Shown piece by piece: positions 1 through 11,697 of a DNA stretch of 64,000 nt. The position numbers were made by a program, and so were the translations under genes. The stretch lies in contig CM064421.1 of the NCBI GenBank assembly GCA_032690845.1, positions 43,142,963 through 43,206,962 on the forward strand. The letters are read 5' to 3'. The stretch comes from Eleusine coracana subsp. coracana. Taxonomy: Eukaryota > Streptophyta > Magnoliopsida > Poales > Poaceae. The notes beneath the pieces are model-generated. The model saw only the letters and a list, made by a program, of their open reading frames with translations, was not told where the DNA came from and ran no database searches. Within the stretch, counting starts at the first letter, position 1; each line of letters starts with the position of its first letter.

Positions 1-779
1 TTTTGAATGGGTTGCTCAATTGAAACCAGGTTACTGGGTGCACACGCGAGGAAAACCAATAATTAGATCACATGAGAACGTCTTCATAGTAAGCTTTGAT
101 AGCATTACCTTGTTAACTAAAACCATTTACCACCAAAAACCAATGACCTTACAAAATGTCAACATGTTGTTGACTTTCTAAAATGATGAGATACAAACTC
201 TGGTCATGGCAACAACAATTATTGATTTATGTACATATCGGTACTTGCAATATGAACTGACAAATTTGTAGCATGTAAAACTATTGTAGTTCTCAAAGCC
301 GATTATAATTGGAGCACCGGCGGCTCCTCCATCCTTCCCTTAAGTTCTGCATCACAGTAGACATGTTCTTGTTGACAACCAAAGTTTTTTTGTTTTTTCA
401 TAACAAGCTTGCGTTCTGCCAACTATAGTCCATAGTTGGTGTCAAAAAAAAAAAAAAAAACTATAGTCCATAGTTTTTTTTTTTTTGTTTGTGAGAATAC
501 TGTAGTCCATAGCTGGCAACCATAGTTCTTTGTGTGTTCAAGGCAGACACAACATGAAATCAAGCAGAGGGCAACAGAAATATGTGAAGCAGATATCTGG
601 CACCTTGAATTTTCCATGTACCGATGTGGCCATTACTATGCTCACTGATAAAACTGCAAAATCCATAGAAATTTCTGTTTCCTATGCCTCTAATCCCATC
701 ATGATGGCAATCTGCATGTATGGGCAAGAAGCAGGGAATAGGCTGTTCAGGTAGCCCTTAGAAATTTAAAGCAGCAATA
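1..779. other. Spacer without a recognised gene
   Basis: I see no convincing coding region here. The only structure is around positions 410-520, where a short near-palindromic motif built on CTATAGTCCATAG occurs three times, separated by A and T homopolymers. This looks like microsatellite-type sequence. The first 400 bases are AT-rich and unremarkable. Confidence 0.5.
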
Positions 780-2411
780 TTAGTCATCCTGCAGCACGAT
801 CAGGAGTTCTCCACCTTGGCTGAGTATGCTGTCTAGAAACACAATTACGTTTTCTTTGTCCTTAAATTGCTTGGGCTCAGAAAAATCACTATCTAAATTA
901 AACCATACACCATCAATGCTCCGAATTGCTACCCAATGCCTGCCAGTCCAGAGCCCCCTCAACCTCCTAACAGGCACATTGATCATGAGACCTACCAAAG
1001 CTTCTGCATCCAGATCAATTGATGATGCCCCTTTTCGATGATCATGCCAGATCACCTTCTTCTTCCTGGCTTCTAGTGACGCAATAAGAACATTTACATC
1101 ATAATTCCCAGTTACTACGTTGTGGTGAGGTTTAAAGATGAAAGACAGAGGAGTCCATTGGCTCTTGTTTGGATCTTCAAGAACAAGCTTTCCAGCAATC
1201 TCATCCAACTCAGCTCGGGTGAAATATTCTTTTTCCTGAACCACAGAAAGCATAACTGATGGATTTAGCCTGCGAAAGTTAGATTGAACAAAATGGACTA
1301 TATTGTTTCTAGTGAGCACATGTTTCTTGTAACATATTGGATAAGTGAAAGTGCAAAAAATCAAATTTAAAATGGTATTACTTTCTGTTTAGACCATAGG
1401 CATCAAAGCCAGGTAGAAGGTGATATCTTCATTAATAGTTGATGACTTTGCAGTCAGCCAGCTTATTGATATTGCAAAATGGGCTAAATCAGGTGAAAAG
1501 CAATTGCTAATTAACAATTAATCAAGATCTTTTGACAAGACAAAAGTTTGCATCCATTGAGCTTATGAATTCATGATTCACGAGCATGTCTAGTAAGATG
1601 TTATTTTAAAAGGTGGATCAAAAGTGGACAAACTGGATGAACAGCACGCAAATGTGTCTATTCTACAAGAACATGTGTCAAGCTGTTTGTGCAAGAATTG
1701 GGTCCAAGCACTGGCAAAGCTTCCTTAGGGCCATGCCCCAATTCTTGCACAGGTGCTTGGACCCAATTCTTGCAGAACAGCATACACTTGCAATTTAGTG
1801 TATTAATGCATAATTAGCATGACATCCTCCCCCCGCTCATCTCGTCAAGCTTTGGCACTGGGTCCAAGTATTGGCTGCTGGTATACATCATCTCCTTCTA
1901 ACACACTGTCATATTTCACGCCAAACACAAAATTTCGGTTCAATTAGCATGAAAAACATGCGCCGTAATTAACAACTGTCCTTGATTCCATCCATAAAAG
2001 AAACTATCACTACCAAGCAACACCATCAAACATCGCTGTTGCAGTTGCAGTGGAGCACAACGCTCAACTACCAACAATTTCGATCGGTTCCTCTCTGTTA
2101 AGTCATTAAGTGGTAAGGACACAAATCACGTGAAAACCAATTGGACTAAAGTGGCGAGCAACGTAAAGATAACAGTAAATTATAAACAGTAGTATAAGCA
2201 AGAATTTTCCTAAAAAAAAGTATAAGCAAGAACACATGGAGATAATAGATAGAAATTTCAAAGAGAGGAACACCTGCATAAGGTTGTTGAGGGCGTGGAG
2301 GAGGCAGAACTGCAGCCTCTGTCTCTCATGGTACACCTTGCCGCTGCCGCTTCCTGCCGCACCAGATCCTTGCTCGTCTCGCTTTGCTTCTGATTTAGTT
2401 CCCGGCTCCAT
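780..2411 (-). CDS. Josephin-like deubiquitinase (JOSL type)
   Basis: Two coding exons on the minus strand, 2411-2274 and 1235-780, give a 197-residue protein. That is the usual size for plant Josephin-like proteins, which are cysteine proteases that remove ubiquitin. The first exon carries the nucleophile region QRLQFCLLHALNN, with the putative catalytic cysteine at residue 36. The second exon carries GRHWVAI (histidine 146) and WFNLDSD (aspartate 161), the other two positions of the Josephin triad. The splice (ATGCAG|gtgttc to ctgtggttcag|GAAAAAG) keeps phase 0. The start codon gives an N-terminal MEPGTKSEAK stretch with a Gly/Ser-rich linker before the domain. The roughly 1-kb intron contains a long hairpin described separately. 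Family assignment is firm; the substrate is unknown. Confidence 0.9.
1672..1790. repeat. Long near-perfect hairpin inside the Josephin gene intron
   Basis: Two 22-base arms at 1690-1711 and 1753-1774 are exact reverse complements, separated by a 41-base loop. Pairing continues outward with small mismatches or a bulge to about 1672 and 1790. A partial further copy of the arm motif lies in the loop (CCCCAATTCTTGCAC), and GGGTCCAAG recurs near 1861. Such a fold could be a small-RNA precursor or a miniature transposon. The sequence alone does not decide between these. Confidence 0.7.
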
Positions 2412-3106
2412 GCCGTGGAGGGGATCCGAAAGAGCGGACTGGTTTCGACCCCAAGGATACTGCGGCGGCAGATTCTCAGATCTCCTACCGCCACGCGCGA
2501 ACCAACGCTAACCCTTTTGCTTGCTCGCGCCGCCACCGCCGCCGGATGACACGAAATACAGCCAGGAAGAAAAAGGGGGTTCGACGGCACGGGGGATGAC
2601 AACGTTTACATAACCGAGCCGACAGTTAAAATCAACTGGGAGCGGCCGGTTAACGGGAAAATCGTAAAACCGGCCGATTAACTGACAAAATTTGATTTGA
2701 AATGTGCACGATATTGGTGATCGATTAACCGGTTGGTTACACCGGTTGGTAGAACAGTTTTGGCTGTTAATAGATCGGTTTTATGGATTTGATGATAGAT
2801 TTTAAAAACAGATTTTAAAAGTCATATTTTCCTAATTTTTTCTTAATTTTCGCACTTATAATATAAATATTTTCTCTATTTTTTAATTGTTCTTGTCGTT
2901 AATTTTATGAGTTAGATTGATTGTTTGTCTTATTTAAAATATTTTTAAAAAATATTATATATTTTATTATAATAATTTATTTTGTTATTTAAAAATTCGA
3001 AATATAAAATATAAATTTATATATTTAAACTAATAATTTAAATAAAACAAACATGTAACTAAAATGCTCCATGTTACCTTCACCATCAGACACGAGAGAG
3101 CATATC
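2412..3106. other. AT-rich spacer upstream of the Josephin gene
   Basis: Minus-strand promoter and 5' untranslated sequence of the Josephin gene probably occupy the first 200 bases. From about 2640 to 2770 the motif CCGGTT and its complement recur several times, suggesting a decayed repeat. The remainder is AT-rich with no gene seen. Confidence 0.4.
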
Positions 3107-3494
3107 TAGTGCTACCATGGGTTGTAGTGTTATCGTGCTCCCATCATAAGTAGCACCGCAACAGATGTATTAAAATTATAATAAAAAAATAAATATATAG
3201 TTGATGCTATCATCTTGTAAAAGTTAAGATGCAATAGATACTTGTGTAAAAAGAAATTTGCATATAAATAGTAACGGGTTACGAGTTTAAGATAAATAGT
3301 TCCAATTTGTATTATTTATAGGCTAATTTTATTTTTTTGTTTTTTTTTACACAAATATCCATTACATCTTAATTTTTATAAAGTGGTAGATGGTGATATG
3401 CACTATACATTTATATTTTTTGTAATTTTTAATGTATTTATTATGATGCTATCAACGTTGAGAGCACGGTAACACCAGAAGGTGCGGTAGCTCC
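3107..3494. mobile_element. MITE-like element with long terminal inverted repeats
   Basis: The segment beginning AGTGCTACCATGGG is the imperfect reverse complement of the segment ending GGTGCGGTAGCTCC. Pairing extends about 160 bases inward from each side. For example, the inner stretch ending TTGTGTAAAAA near 3251 mirrors TTTTTACACAAAT near 3345. The core is AT-rich and non-coding. The size (about 390 bp) and structure fit a non-autonomous DNA transposon. I could not define the target-site duplication, so the superfamily is left open. Confidence 0.65.
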
Positions 3495-4333
3495 AGATCT
3501 CCTCCGACATGACATTTTCGCATTCAAATTCCCAAACCAAACGGCGGCTCTATTCACAAACTCCCAAGAACCGCCGCGCGTATGGGAGCACAGGAACAAG
3601 TCAAGGCAAGGGAGCAACGGTTTCAAAAAAAAAAAAAAAAAAGGTCAAGCGAGCAACAGAATATTCCAGCATCCACGCCTCTCAAATTCTCAAAACCGCA
3701 CCAAGATGAAACAACTTCGACACCGGCGCTCCGGCGTAGTAACAGTATTGCATCGCTGTCCAATCTTTCTACCGTAAAACGTACAAACTGCGCTTTCCCC
3801 ACAACGTGCCATACCGCGAGATATCCCCCGAATTCCTCCCACCAGAAACCGAAACCAAAACAGTTTATTTTTTCACGTTTCAGCTTCGAAGCGAGATTGA
3901 CTACCGGTACCAGATCAGCACCGTGCTGGTCGTTGGTTGAAGTCTTGAAGAACTCATTAAAATCGCGTGCGCGGATGGGGAACCGAGTTTTAAAAAAGGG
4001 GTTGCCGTGCCCGTGCTGGATCACAATTCACACGGCAGCAGCGGCGGCGGCGGCAGTAGTCTGAAGTCTGAACTCAAAAAGGGAGGGCTGCGAGTGAAGC
4101 ACGGGCCAGGTCGTTGGGTCGAGTCGTGTCGTGTTCGTGCCGGCTCCGCCCCGCCCCGCCCCGGCCTCGCTTGCCTCCGTCTCCTGCAATCCGAAGAGAC
4201 CGAGCAGGCAAGCAGCGGAAGGCAGCAAGCCGTGGGCGCGGCGGGGTCTTAGTTTACTCAGGCTCACCGCGGTGGTCCATCGGCCGGCGGAGCGTCGAGA
4301 AGGGTTGGGGGAGGCAGGAAGAGGGGCGCGAAG

Positions 4334-7300
4334 ATGTCGGACGCGCTGATCAACGGCCTCGCCGGCGCCGGCGGTGGGATCATCGCCCAGCTCCTCACCT
4401 ACCCGCTCCAGACCGTACGTCATGCTCCCTTGCCTTGGTTTGCCGGCTCTGTGGTTGCTCCGCGTGTACTGAAATTTCCGCGGCGCAGGTGAACGCGCGG
4501 CAGCAGACGGAGCGCGACCCAGCCAAGCCGGCGTTCAAGGACGGCGCCGCCCGCCAGATATACCTGGTGCACATCCCATTCGTCCCCCACTTCATTCTCC
4601 ACCGGAGAATTTGAGTAATCTAGCCTGATCTGGGTCTAATGCTGCCTGCGATCTCTGATTTCTGTTGTGCTGTGGTAGGTGGTGAAGCATGAGGGGTGGG
4701 AGCGCCTGTACGGGGGGCTCATGCCATCGCTCGTCGGCACCGCCACCTCTCAGGTTGGTTGATTTGACAGCTTCCAGCCTTGCCTTATGAATTGTGAAGG
4801 TTATTATGCTTCTTAATCGTTAGTTGGGTGTGTTACCGTCAGGGTGTCTACTACTTCTTCTACCAAATATTTCGGAACAGGGCGGAGGCGAAGGCCCTTG
4901 AGCGAGCCAGGAGAGGGCTGGGCGATGGGTCTCTCGGGATGCTACAATCTCTCACTGTTGCTGCTATGTCTGGGTAACTGGAATTAAGCTGAATATGTTG
5001 TATTGACCTAAGCATCGTTGTATCTGTTCTCATTTTTCATACATGATTCTTCTGACATCTAAGCTTGTCGGTGTGCTCAGCTGAATGTTGATGCCAATTT
5101 GCCTTTTCCTTTTGCTGCAGATGCGTCAATGTACTGCTCACGAACCCAATCTGGGTTGTTGTTACACGAATGCAAGTAAGCAAATATGCTTTGGACCTTT
5201 TATCTCTCAGCTATCCTGCCTTTAGTTTGACATCATTTAGTATCACATTTGAGGTTAGTATTTTGTCCTTTCCTTCAGACTCACAGAAAGGTGAAAAAAC
5301 AGCAAAGCCTTCAAGGTTTGACGTGTGCTCTTGACAAGGCCCTTCAAGCTGACACAACTGAAAACACCCCGTACAAATCTATCGATGTTGTATGTAACAC
5401 CATTTCTCTTATAGCTCAATCCATGCTATTGTAGTTTGCCAGTTACCACATACCGAATTATCGTCTTTTCTTCATGAAGAAAATCTTATGTAGTTTCTTT
5501 ATCAGAAGGACGATGTTCATCCCTTGATGAATTATATTTCGTACAAGAACTCATATACTTCGTTCAAGTTTGCCATCCTGAATATGTGTTTTAGTTTTTG
5601 CACTTTATGTGAATATTAATATTATAACTTCCAATAGTTCATACCTAGAACCAGGTTATGGAGTCAACATTTTGATAACTAAACGAGCCACAAGTTTCGA
5701 TTTGAAGTAGAAACATTCTGCTTATGAATGCAGCACATGTATGGTAATCTTTAAAATTTGAAGGTTGTACAAGATTGAGTAGAAGTTGTCAATGTAACAA
5801 GCTTGTTCTGGTTTCAGTTTCTTTGTTTGAGAGGATCTTACCCAATCTTTCATGGTTCACTAGACGAACAGTTGGAAAGACTGTAAATACTTGATAATTT
5901 TTTAATTAGTAATATTTTGATGCTATACTCAGCTGCTAGTATTGTACGGCAACATGCGTCTGGTTTGACATCATGAGAACAAAGTAGCCTGATTTGAAAC
6001 TCTATAAATACATTTATGTAAAAGTAAAATGAGTGGAGTAAAGAAGTATTTAGGTCTTATTATTGTGAACTTCTTTGACAAGGTACTGAGAATGTGAAGC
6101 AAAAATTGTTGTGACCATGAAAGTAATCTAGCTATTATTTTTTTAATTCTTGAACGGAAAGACATGCACCACAGCTGTAGTATATAGTCTGTAAAATACA
6201 ATTATCATTTAAGCCAAATTCCTGTTAGCAATATTTTTTCATTTGCATAACAGAATGGATGGGCTTTTACAGAGCCATGTTGCAATGGGTGCTAGAGAAA
6301 CAACAGAAACAATGCTAGAAGCTAGCATTTCATGTTGGTCATCAGAATTTATTTTTATATTTTATATATGGTCACTTTGCCATTTTTTATCTTAGTATAA
6401 TGTCGTGTGATCTTGTGACTATACATTAGTTTCAAGGATGGTTTTATGACTCATTCTACCTACAGCTTCAGGAACTTTATGACGAAGATGGAGTGCTGGG
6501 GTTCTGGAAAGGTGTAATTCCATCTCTTATAATGGTAAGCTACAATTTGTGCACATTTTATATTGCTTATTAGTATCAGTGGTTAAATTTCACATTATCA
6601 TCTGTTACTAGGTTAGCAATCCTGCAATTCAGTTCATGTTGTATGAGACTCTTCTGAAGAAGTTGAAGAAGAGGCGCGCCTCTAATTTGAAGGGGGCTGA
6701 TGGACTGTCTGCTCTTGAAGTAAGCTTTTGCCCTTTTCAGTTTCATTAGGGGTCGCCTCTACTGATTTATCAGGATCGAAACCACTTTGCTTCATTCTTA
6801 CATGCTGTATGTCTGTATCATGGCCTGCAGCCCTGAATTAAGTAGTGATGACTTGAAAGCTTGTTCGTACTCGTACAGCACATATGTTACTTGCTACATG
6901 TTTTACTTTTGATGACAATTGAGTACTAGTATTTGTATGTTATATGATGCAATCCTAACTTCACCACAATCATCCTTGTTCAGATCTTTCTTCTTGGTGC
7001 GGTTGCAAAACTTGGTGCAACTGTCGTGACATACCCTCTTCTAGTTGTGAAGGTGAATAATTGGTTGTTTATTGGTAATAACTGCAGCTTTCCACTTGCA
7101 TGAGTGCATGTTTCAAATTGATCTATGTTTATTCTGCAGGCAAGACTTCAGGCAAAGCAAATGGTTGGTGATGACAAGAGGCATCGCTACAAAGGTACTT
7201 GATTCTCATTATGTTCCATAATAGTTTCTCACTTTTAATCTGCAGTATTGTTTGAAGTAATCGGGTCCCTTTTCTTGCTGGCACCCATACCAATTTTAGA

Positions 7301-7583
7301 TGTTATTGCACCATTTCTTGCTGCTGTGGACTGCTGGACTTACTATTGGAGTTCTAATTTGCACCATTCTGTGCTTTCAGGTACACTTGATGCATTAAAA
7401 AAGCTGGTGTACTATGATGGTTTGAGAGGGATGTATAAGGGAATGGGCACAAAAATTGTGCAAAGTGTTTTTGCTTCTGCCTTGCTTTTTATGATAAAGG
7501 AGGAGCTGGTGAAGGCTGCTCGATTATTGGTTACTGGTAACACAAGTCTGGTTAAGAAATTACCATCAAAGCCATCTAGGTGA
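4334..7583 (+). CDS. PXN: Peroxisomal NAD carrier (PXN/PMP38 type, mitochondrial carrier family)
   Basis: Eleven exons: 4334-4414, 4489-4566, 4679-4753, 4843-4973, 5121-5175, 5279-5389, 6466-6534, 6612-6719, 6984-7052, 7140-7194 and 7381-7583. They join in phase to a 344-residue six-helix carrier. Three carrier repeats are visible, each with a family-type motif: PLQTVNARQQ near the N-terminus, PIWVVVTRMQ in the middle and PLLVVKARLQ in the third repeat. The N-terminal MSDALINGLAGAGGGIIAQ and the overall pattern match plant PXN, which exchanges NAD for AMP or CoA-type substrates across the peroxisomal membrane and supports fatty-acid beta-oxidation. No cleavable targeting peptide is expected. 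All introns are GT-AG; the longest (5390-6465) has no recognised insertion. Confidence in the family is high and in the PXN subgroup good. Confidence 0.92.
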
Positions 7584-8369
7584 TCTATGCCTGCAAATGT
7601 TAGCATATCAGCTCATGGACTCCAATTGTTCCCATAAATCTCCGATAAATCGCAAGTAGATTAGACAAGCTATAAAGTCGCCTCTGTTTGGAGATACCAA
7701 CTGTAGGTTACACACACGTCAGTATGATTCTTGTAGGAACCAATACTCTACATTGGATTGGATCAAGATTATTTGCATCTTATATGTACAATATATTCTG
7801 GAAGATTGAAACAGCAGGAAATAAATCAGCATATATAGTAACTGAATCATCAGTCATCCATTCAGATTTCTTGAGTTGCTTCAACTTTATTGTTTACGCA
7901 AGGGTGAAACATCTGTAAATCTACCTGTATGAGAATTGCCCATCCTCAGTAACTTATTCACGTCCCTTGATCTGCATTACTGCATAAGTGTTTGTATAGG
8001 CAAGAAACCAACTGCACAATGGTCACCATCAAAACCATGGAAAATGTAACACGCCTCATTTACCCTGATCATCTCGTGCCAACCAGTTTTTTCAGCCAAA
8101 AAAATAAATGTAGGAACATTTCGCTGAACCGTGGGAAAGGAAAGGGTCACCGTACCGACCCATCTTTGATCGTCGACTGGTGCTAATCGCTAGTTGCTAA
8201 TTCCTGATTTGTGTTGGTCGGACGGAGAAAAAAGCTAAGGAGTACTATACGGAAAAGGAGGTAGGATGCGGGGGTGGAAAACAAATGTTGAAATGAACAA
8301 ATCAACTGGTCAATTGGAGCCCGGTTATTTTAATTTTTTGTCACCCTACTGGACTGGATGGTACATGCT
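7584..8369. other. 3' flank of PXN and spacer
   Basis: This stretch contains the likely 3' untranslated region of PXN, followed by AT-rich spacer. No coding region is convincing. Confidence 0.4.
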
Positions 8370-9077
8370 CAAAAACCATCATATCAAATAAAAACTTCAA
8401 ATACCACTTTTGGTCTCACATGTCAGGAGTATATTTATTATTTCAACTACTTTTTTCTTCCTTTTTTCTTTAGTTCACTCTTGCCTCATCGCCATGGCAC
8501 TACGGCTGAGCTCACCCTCGGCCATGTCCTCTTTCCTCCCCTCTCTCTCTCTCTCTCTCTCCTCCTTTTCCTGTTTATCCGTCCACCACTTTCTCTCACA
8601 CCGGTCGGCTTCGCTCCCTTGGTCATGGAGGCGCTAGCGCCTCCTGCCATGGAACCATAACAGTCACTGTAGAAGCGGTAGCAGTCCTCATTGCTGTAGA
8701 ATTCGATGCCTCCCTGACGACACAACCGTGCGCGGCGGCCTTGTCCCGCTTCTGTGGCTTGTCGTCATCATCGCCGATTAATCACTGAACGGAGCCGGAG
8801 CCCGAGCCCGGGAAGCGGCGCAAGCGGAGGCGGCCCCGGAGCAGGTGCGTGCCCCCCGCGGCGGCGATGAGTGTGACAGCCGTGGAGGCGGCGAGGAGGG
8901 CGAGGCGGTGGTCGCCGCCGTGGTGGAGGAGGAAGAAAGAAGCCCGGTGTGACTCCGCTCGATCTGCACCACATTCGAGGAAGAAAGAAGCAAGAGGTAG
9001 AAGAAAAAAGGATAATAAGTTTTTTTACAGCTAAAAGTGACATTTAAAAGTGTTTTTTTGGCATCGTGTTTTTTGGG
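8370..9077. mobile_element. Possible Mutator-like element with GC-rich interior
   Basis: The left end (CAAAAACCATCATATCAAAT, then a run ending ACCACTTTTGG near 8414) resembles the reverse complement of the right end near 9025-9077 (TCACTTTTAG and CACGATGCCAAAAAAACAC on the opposite strand). The inverted similarity spans about 45 bases but is imperfect. The interior is GC-rich, with a CT microsatellite at about 8540-8560 and several open frames I do not recognise. No clear 9-bp target duplication was found, so this remains tentative. Confidence 0.4.
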
Positions 9078-9135
9078 CTTGTGCCATCCGGTAGGTGGAA
9101 AAAAATTAAAAAGCCCCTGCCCGAGAGTCTGGGCT
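9074..9135 (+). promoter_or_regulatory. Site II-type motifs upstream of RPL4
   Basis: TGGGCTT occurs at about 9074 and again at about 9130, within 200 bases of the RPL4 start codon. TGGGCY (site II) motifs are typical of promoters of plant ribosomal and organelle-biogenesis genes. The assignment rests on motif and position only. Confidence 0.4.
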
Positions 9136-9275
9136 TGTTGTGGCCTTGGGGACTGGACTGGAGCGGAGGGTGTGGCCGGACCGGACGGGTGGATAAAGAG
9201 ATAGAAGTTGCAGCTGCAGCGGCAGAGCCATCGTCCTCGCCCCTCCCCGCTCCTCAGCGCAGCAAAGCCGCCACA

Positions 9276-10190
9276 ATGCCGGCCGCCGCCGTGGCCTCGC
9301 CGCTTCTCCTCTCGCTCTCCTCATCCTCCTCCTCCTTCCTCTCCTCCTCATCCAATTCCTTCCTCCCACCCTCATCCTCGACCCCCGCCTCGGCGCACAT
9401 CGCGGGCCGGAGGAAGCCGGCGGCCTCCATCCTCCGCGCTCTGCGGGCCGAGGCGGCGACCCTACCCGTGCTCTCCTTCACAGGAGACAAAGTCGGGGAG
9501 GTGGTCCTCGACCTCAAATCCGCACCGCCCTCCACGGCGCGCGCCGTCGTGCACCGCGCCATCATCACCGACCGCCAGAACGCGCGCCGCGGCACGGCCT
9601 CCACGCTCACCCGCGGCGAGGTCCGCGGCGGAGGGAGGAAGCCCTACCAGCAGAAGAAGACCGGGAAGGCGCGGCGCGGGTCCCAGCGCACCCCTCTCCG
9701 CCCTGGCGGTGGTGTCGTGTTCGGCCCCAAACCCCGCGACTGGTCCATCAAAATCAACCGCAAGGAGAAGCGCCTCGCCATTTCCACCGCGCTCGTCAGC
9801 GCCGCTGTGGCCGAGGACGCCTTCGTCGTGGAGGAGTTCGACGAGGCGTTCGCTGGGGGGCCCAAGACCAGGGACTTCGTCGCCGCCCTGCAGCGCTGGG
9901 GGCTGGACCCAAAGCAGAAGGCCATGTTCTTTTCCACGGACTTCGCGGACAATGTGCGCCTCAGCGGCAGGAACATTGGCTCCCTCAAGATGCTCACCCC
10001 CAGGACGCTCAATCTGTACGACATCCTCGACGCCCGCAAGCTCTTCTTCACTCCTGCAGCCGTCGACTACCTCAACTCCAGGTATGGTACCACCGTATTT
10101 GATGAGTACGAGGACGATATTGATGGTGAGGATGATGACGAAGAGGAAGTAGCGGACCAAGAAGAAGGCACCACAGAGGAGGCCGCTTAA
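9276..10190 (+). CDS. RPL4: Plastid 50S ribosomal protein L4 precursor
   Basis: A single uninterrupted frame of 304 codons. The first roughly 55 residues are rich in Ala, Ser and Pro (MPAAAVASPLLLSLS...), as expected of a chloroplast transit peptide. The L4 domain follows. It includes the RQNARRGTAST and GGGRKPYQQKKTGKARRGS segments, which form the basic loop reaching into the ribosome exit tunnel, then the NIGSLKMLTPRTLNLYDIL-type C-terminal part. The last 35 residues form an acidic tail of Asp and Glu, which bacterial L4 lacks but plant plastid L4 has. I chose the ATG at 9276 because it starts the transit peptide; the frame stays open upstream without family similarity. GTATGG at 10082 resembles a splice donor but need not be used. 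Confidence 0.93.
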   Translation: MPAAAVASPLLLSLSSSSSSFLSSSSNSFLPPSSSTPASAHIAGRRKPAASILRALRAEAATLPVLSFTGDKVGEVVLDLKSAPPSTARAVVHRAIITDRQNARRGTASTLTRGEVRGGGRKPYQQKKTGKARRGSQRTPLRPGGGVVFGPKPRDWSIKINRKEKRLAISTALVSAAVAEDAFVVEEFDEAFAGGPKTRDFVAALQRWGLDPKQKAMFFSTDFADNVRLSGRNIGSLKMLTPRTLNLYDILDARKLFFTPAAVDYLNSRYGTTVFDEYEDDIDGEDDDEEEVADQEEGTTEEAA

Positions 10191-11697
10191 GGTATTTAGC
10201 CTTGTATAACGTTTTTGCTGTGCTGATTGCAATCCAATGTTTGATTATTTTTGTACTGGGAACATGAGGTCTGACAGAAAATAAACTGTAGAATCCTTCA
10301 ACAATTACACTTTTAGCTTTATAAATCAGTTATGCTTTACCCTTCTATTTAGAAATGCATTTGAATTGTCTGTTCTTGCTGTATCGAGTATAAGTGCATT
10401 TTAATAGCCCAGAAAATTAAATGGAATTTAAAAGTAGCTAACATCATTTGCTGGGCTTCAGGCCATAGTCCACTCTGGGGACGAAGGCCGGAACTATTTT
10501 CCATTATCTAAAATATCATTTGCTGGGCCACTACGAGTGTAAACTTACCTACTCCCTGCAGTTTGAATCTCAGTTCCTAACGAGATTTTTTATTTGGAAG
10601 ACCAGACTGCCTACAATATTTGTCATTTTCTTTTCAATTGCTATCACAATTGTGTTTACATTGAGTTAACAAGAGGGAGAAAGTTACACCTATGACAGGA
10701 TGGAGACTTTTTAGATGCCTATTGCAGTGGAACCAACTGATAAAAGTCGAATTATTCTTTGAATGTTATGTATTGGATACTACATACAACGTTTATGGTC
10801 CTGGTATAAGTTGGGTAAAGCAAGAAAACAGAGTAAAGAAACAGAGAGGAAGAAAAGAAAATAGCCGTTCAGGCTTATGAATGCCAGACGGTTATTAAAT
10901 ATGCCCCATCTTGCACATATTTTGCTTACTGCATTCTACAGAAAGAGTTCATGAATTGCTACATAGAAAGTGATTCACTAAGCTGCAGTGTAGTTAAATC
11001 TCAGGTGTTGAACCCCACAAGTAAGAAAGAAAAATAGAAAACATAAAACCATGTGGAATCTGACTCCAACAAATCCTGATGCATCCCTTGTAGCTACACA
11101 GTGCTGAACTGGGTACCTAGCTACGACCTGAAACATTGCTTGTAATTGATGTTGTAACCTTCTCATTCTGGATATGTCTCTGATACAGCCATCTACGTAG
11201 CAAAAGGGGGATGGTGAATATCTTAGGTTTAGTGAAACAAACTTTAAAACTGTGAAACCTGCTTAAAGACGTGCTATTGATTTCTTTTAGCACACTAATC
11301 AGTCTCAGTAAATAATTGATTTTTTGTTTTATTTAACAGACAACAATTTTAACTGCCACTTGACTAGACTTCTCATTATGCAAACCTTCTCAGAATTTTC
11401 TTCAACGTAATTTCCAGATGAGGTCGAAGGGAGTGAGGCAGACGGCAATTCATAACATCGTAAGTAAGGGTGTTGGGGTGTGTAGATCTTCGTATTGTTG
11501 TCTTTGAGTTGTTAATGGCGCATGTTGGATGAGAATGAATTGTTTGGGAATTTCCTCCGTAGTGACAAAGGTTTTTCTTATCTGTTTTTTTATTGTCATT
11601 TGATGATGTCCTTTTACTAAAGCAGTATATGAGATTTTAAAACTTGATACATGTTTTGAAATATATCGTCAAATGCCAAGCGCTGCATATACCATAC
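10191..11697. other. Spacer after RPL4
   Basis: The 3' untranslated region of RPL4 is followed by AT-rich sequence without a recognisable gene. TTTCCAG|ATGAGGTCG near 11417, followed by CATCGTAAGTAAGG, has the look of a small exon between splice sites and might belong to a non-coding or 3' untranslated exon. There is no protein support. Confidence 0.35.

Noticed and set aside
410..520. Repeated CTATAGTCCATAG palindromes considered as a CRISPR-like or regulatory array
   Set aside because: Only three irregular copies separated by homopolymers, in a plant genome; simple-sequence expansion is the likely cause.
9208..10152. A 314-codon frame overlapping RPL4, and a 256-codon frame on the opposite strand
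   Set aside because: Both are low-complexity shadows (Pro/Arg/Ser-rich or Glu/Gly/Leu-rich) of the RPL4 coding sequence, which has clear family similarity.
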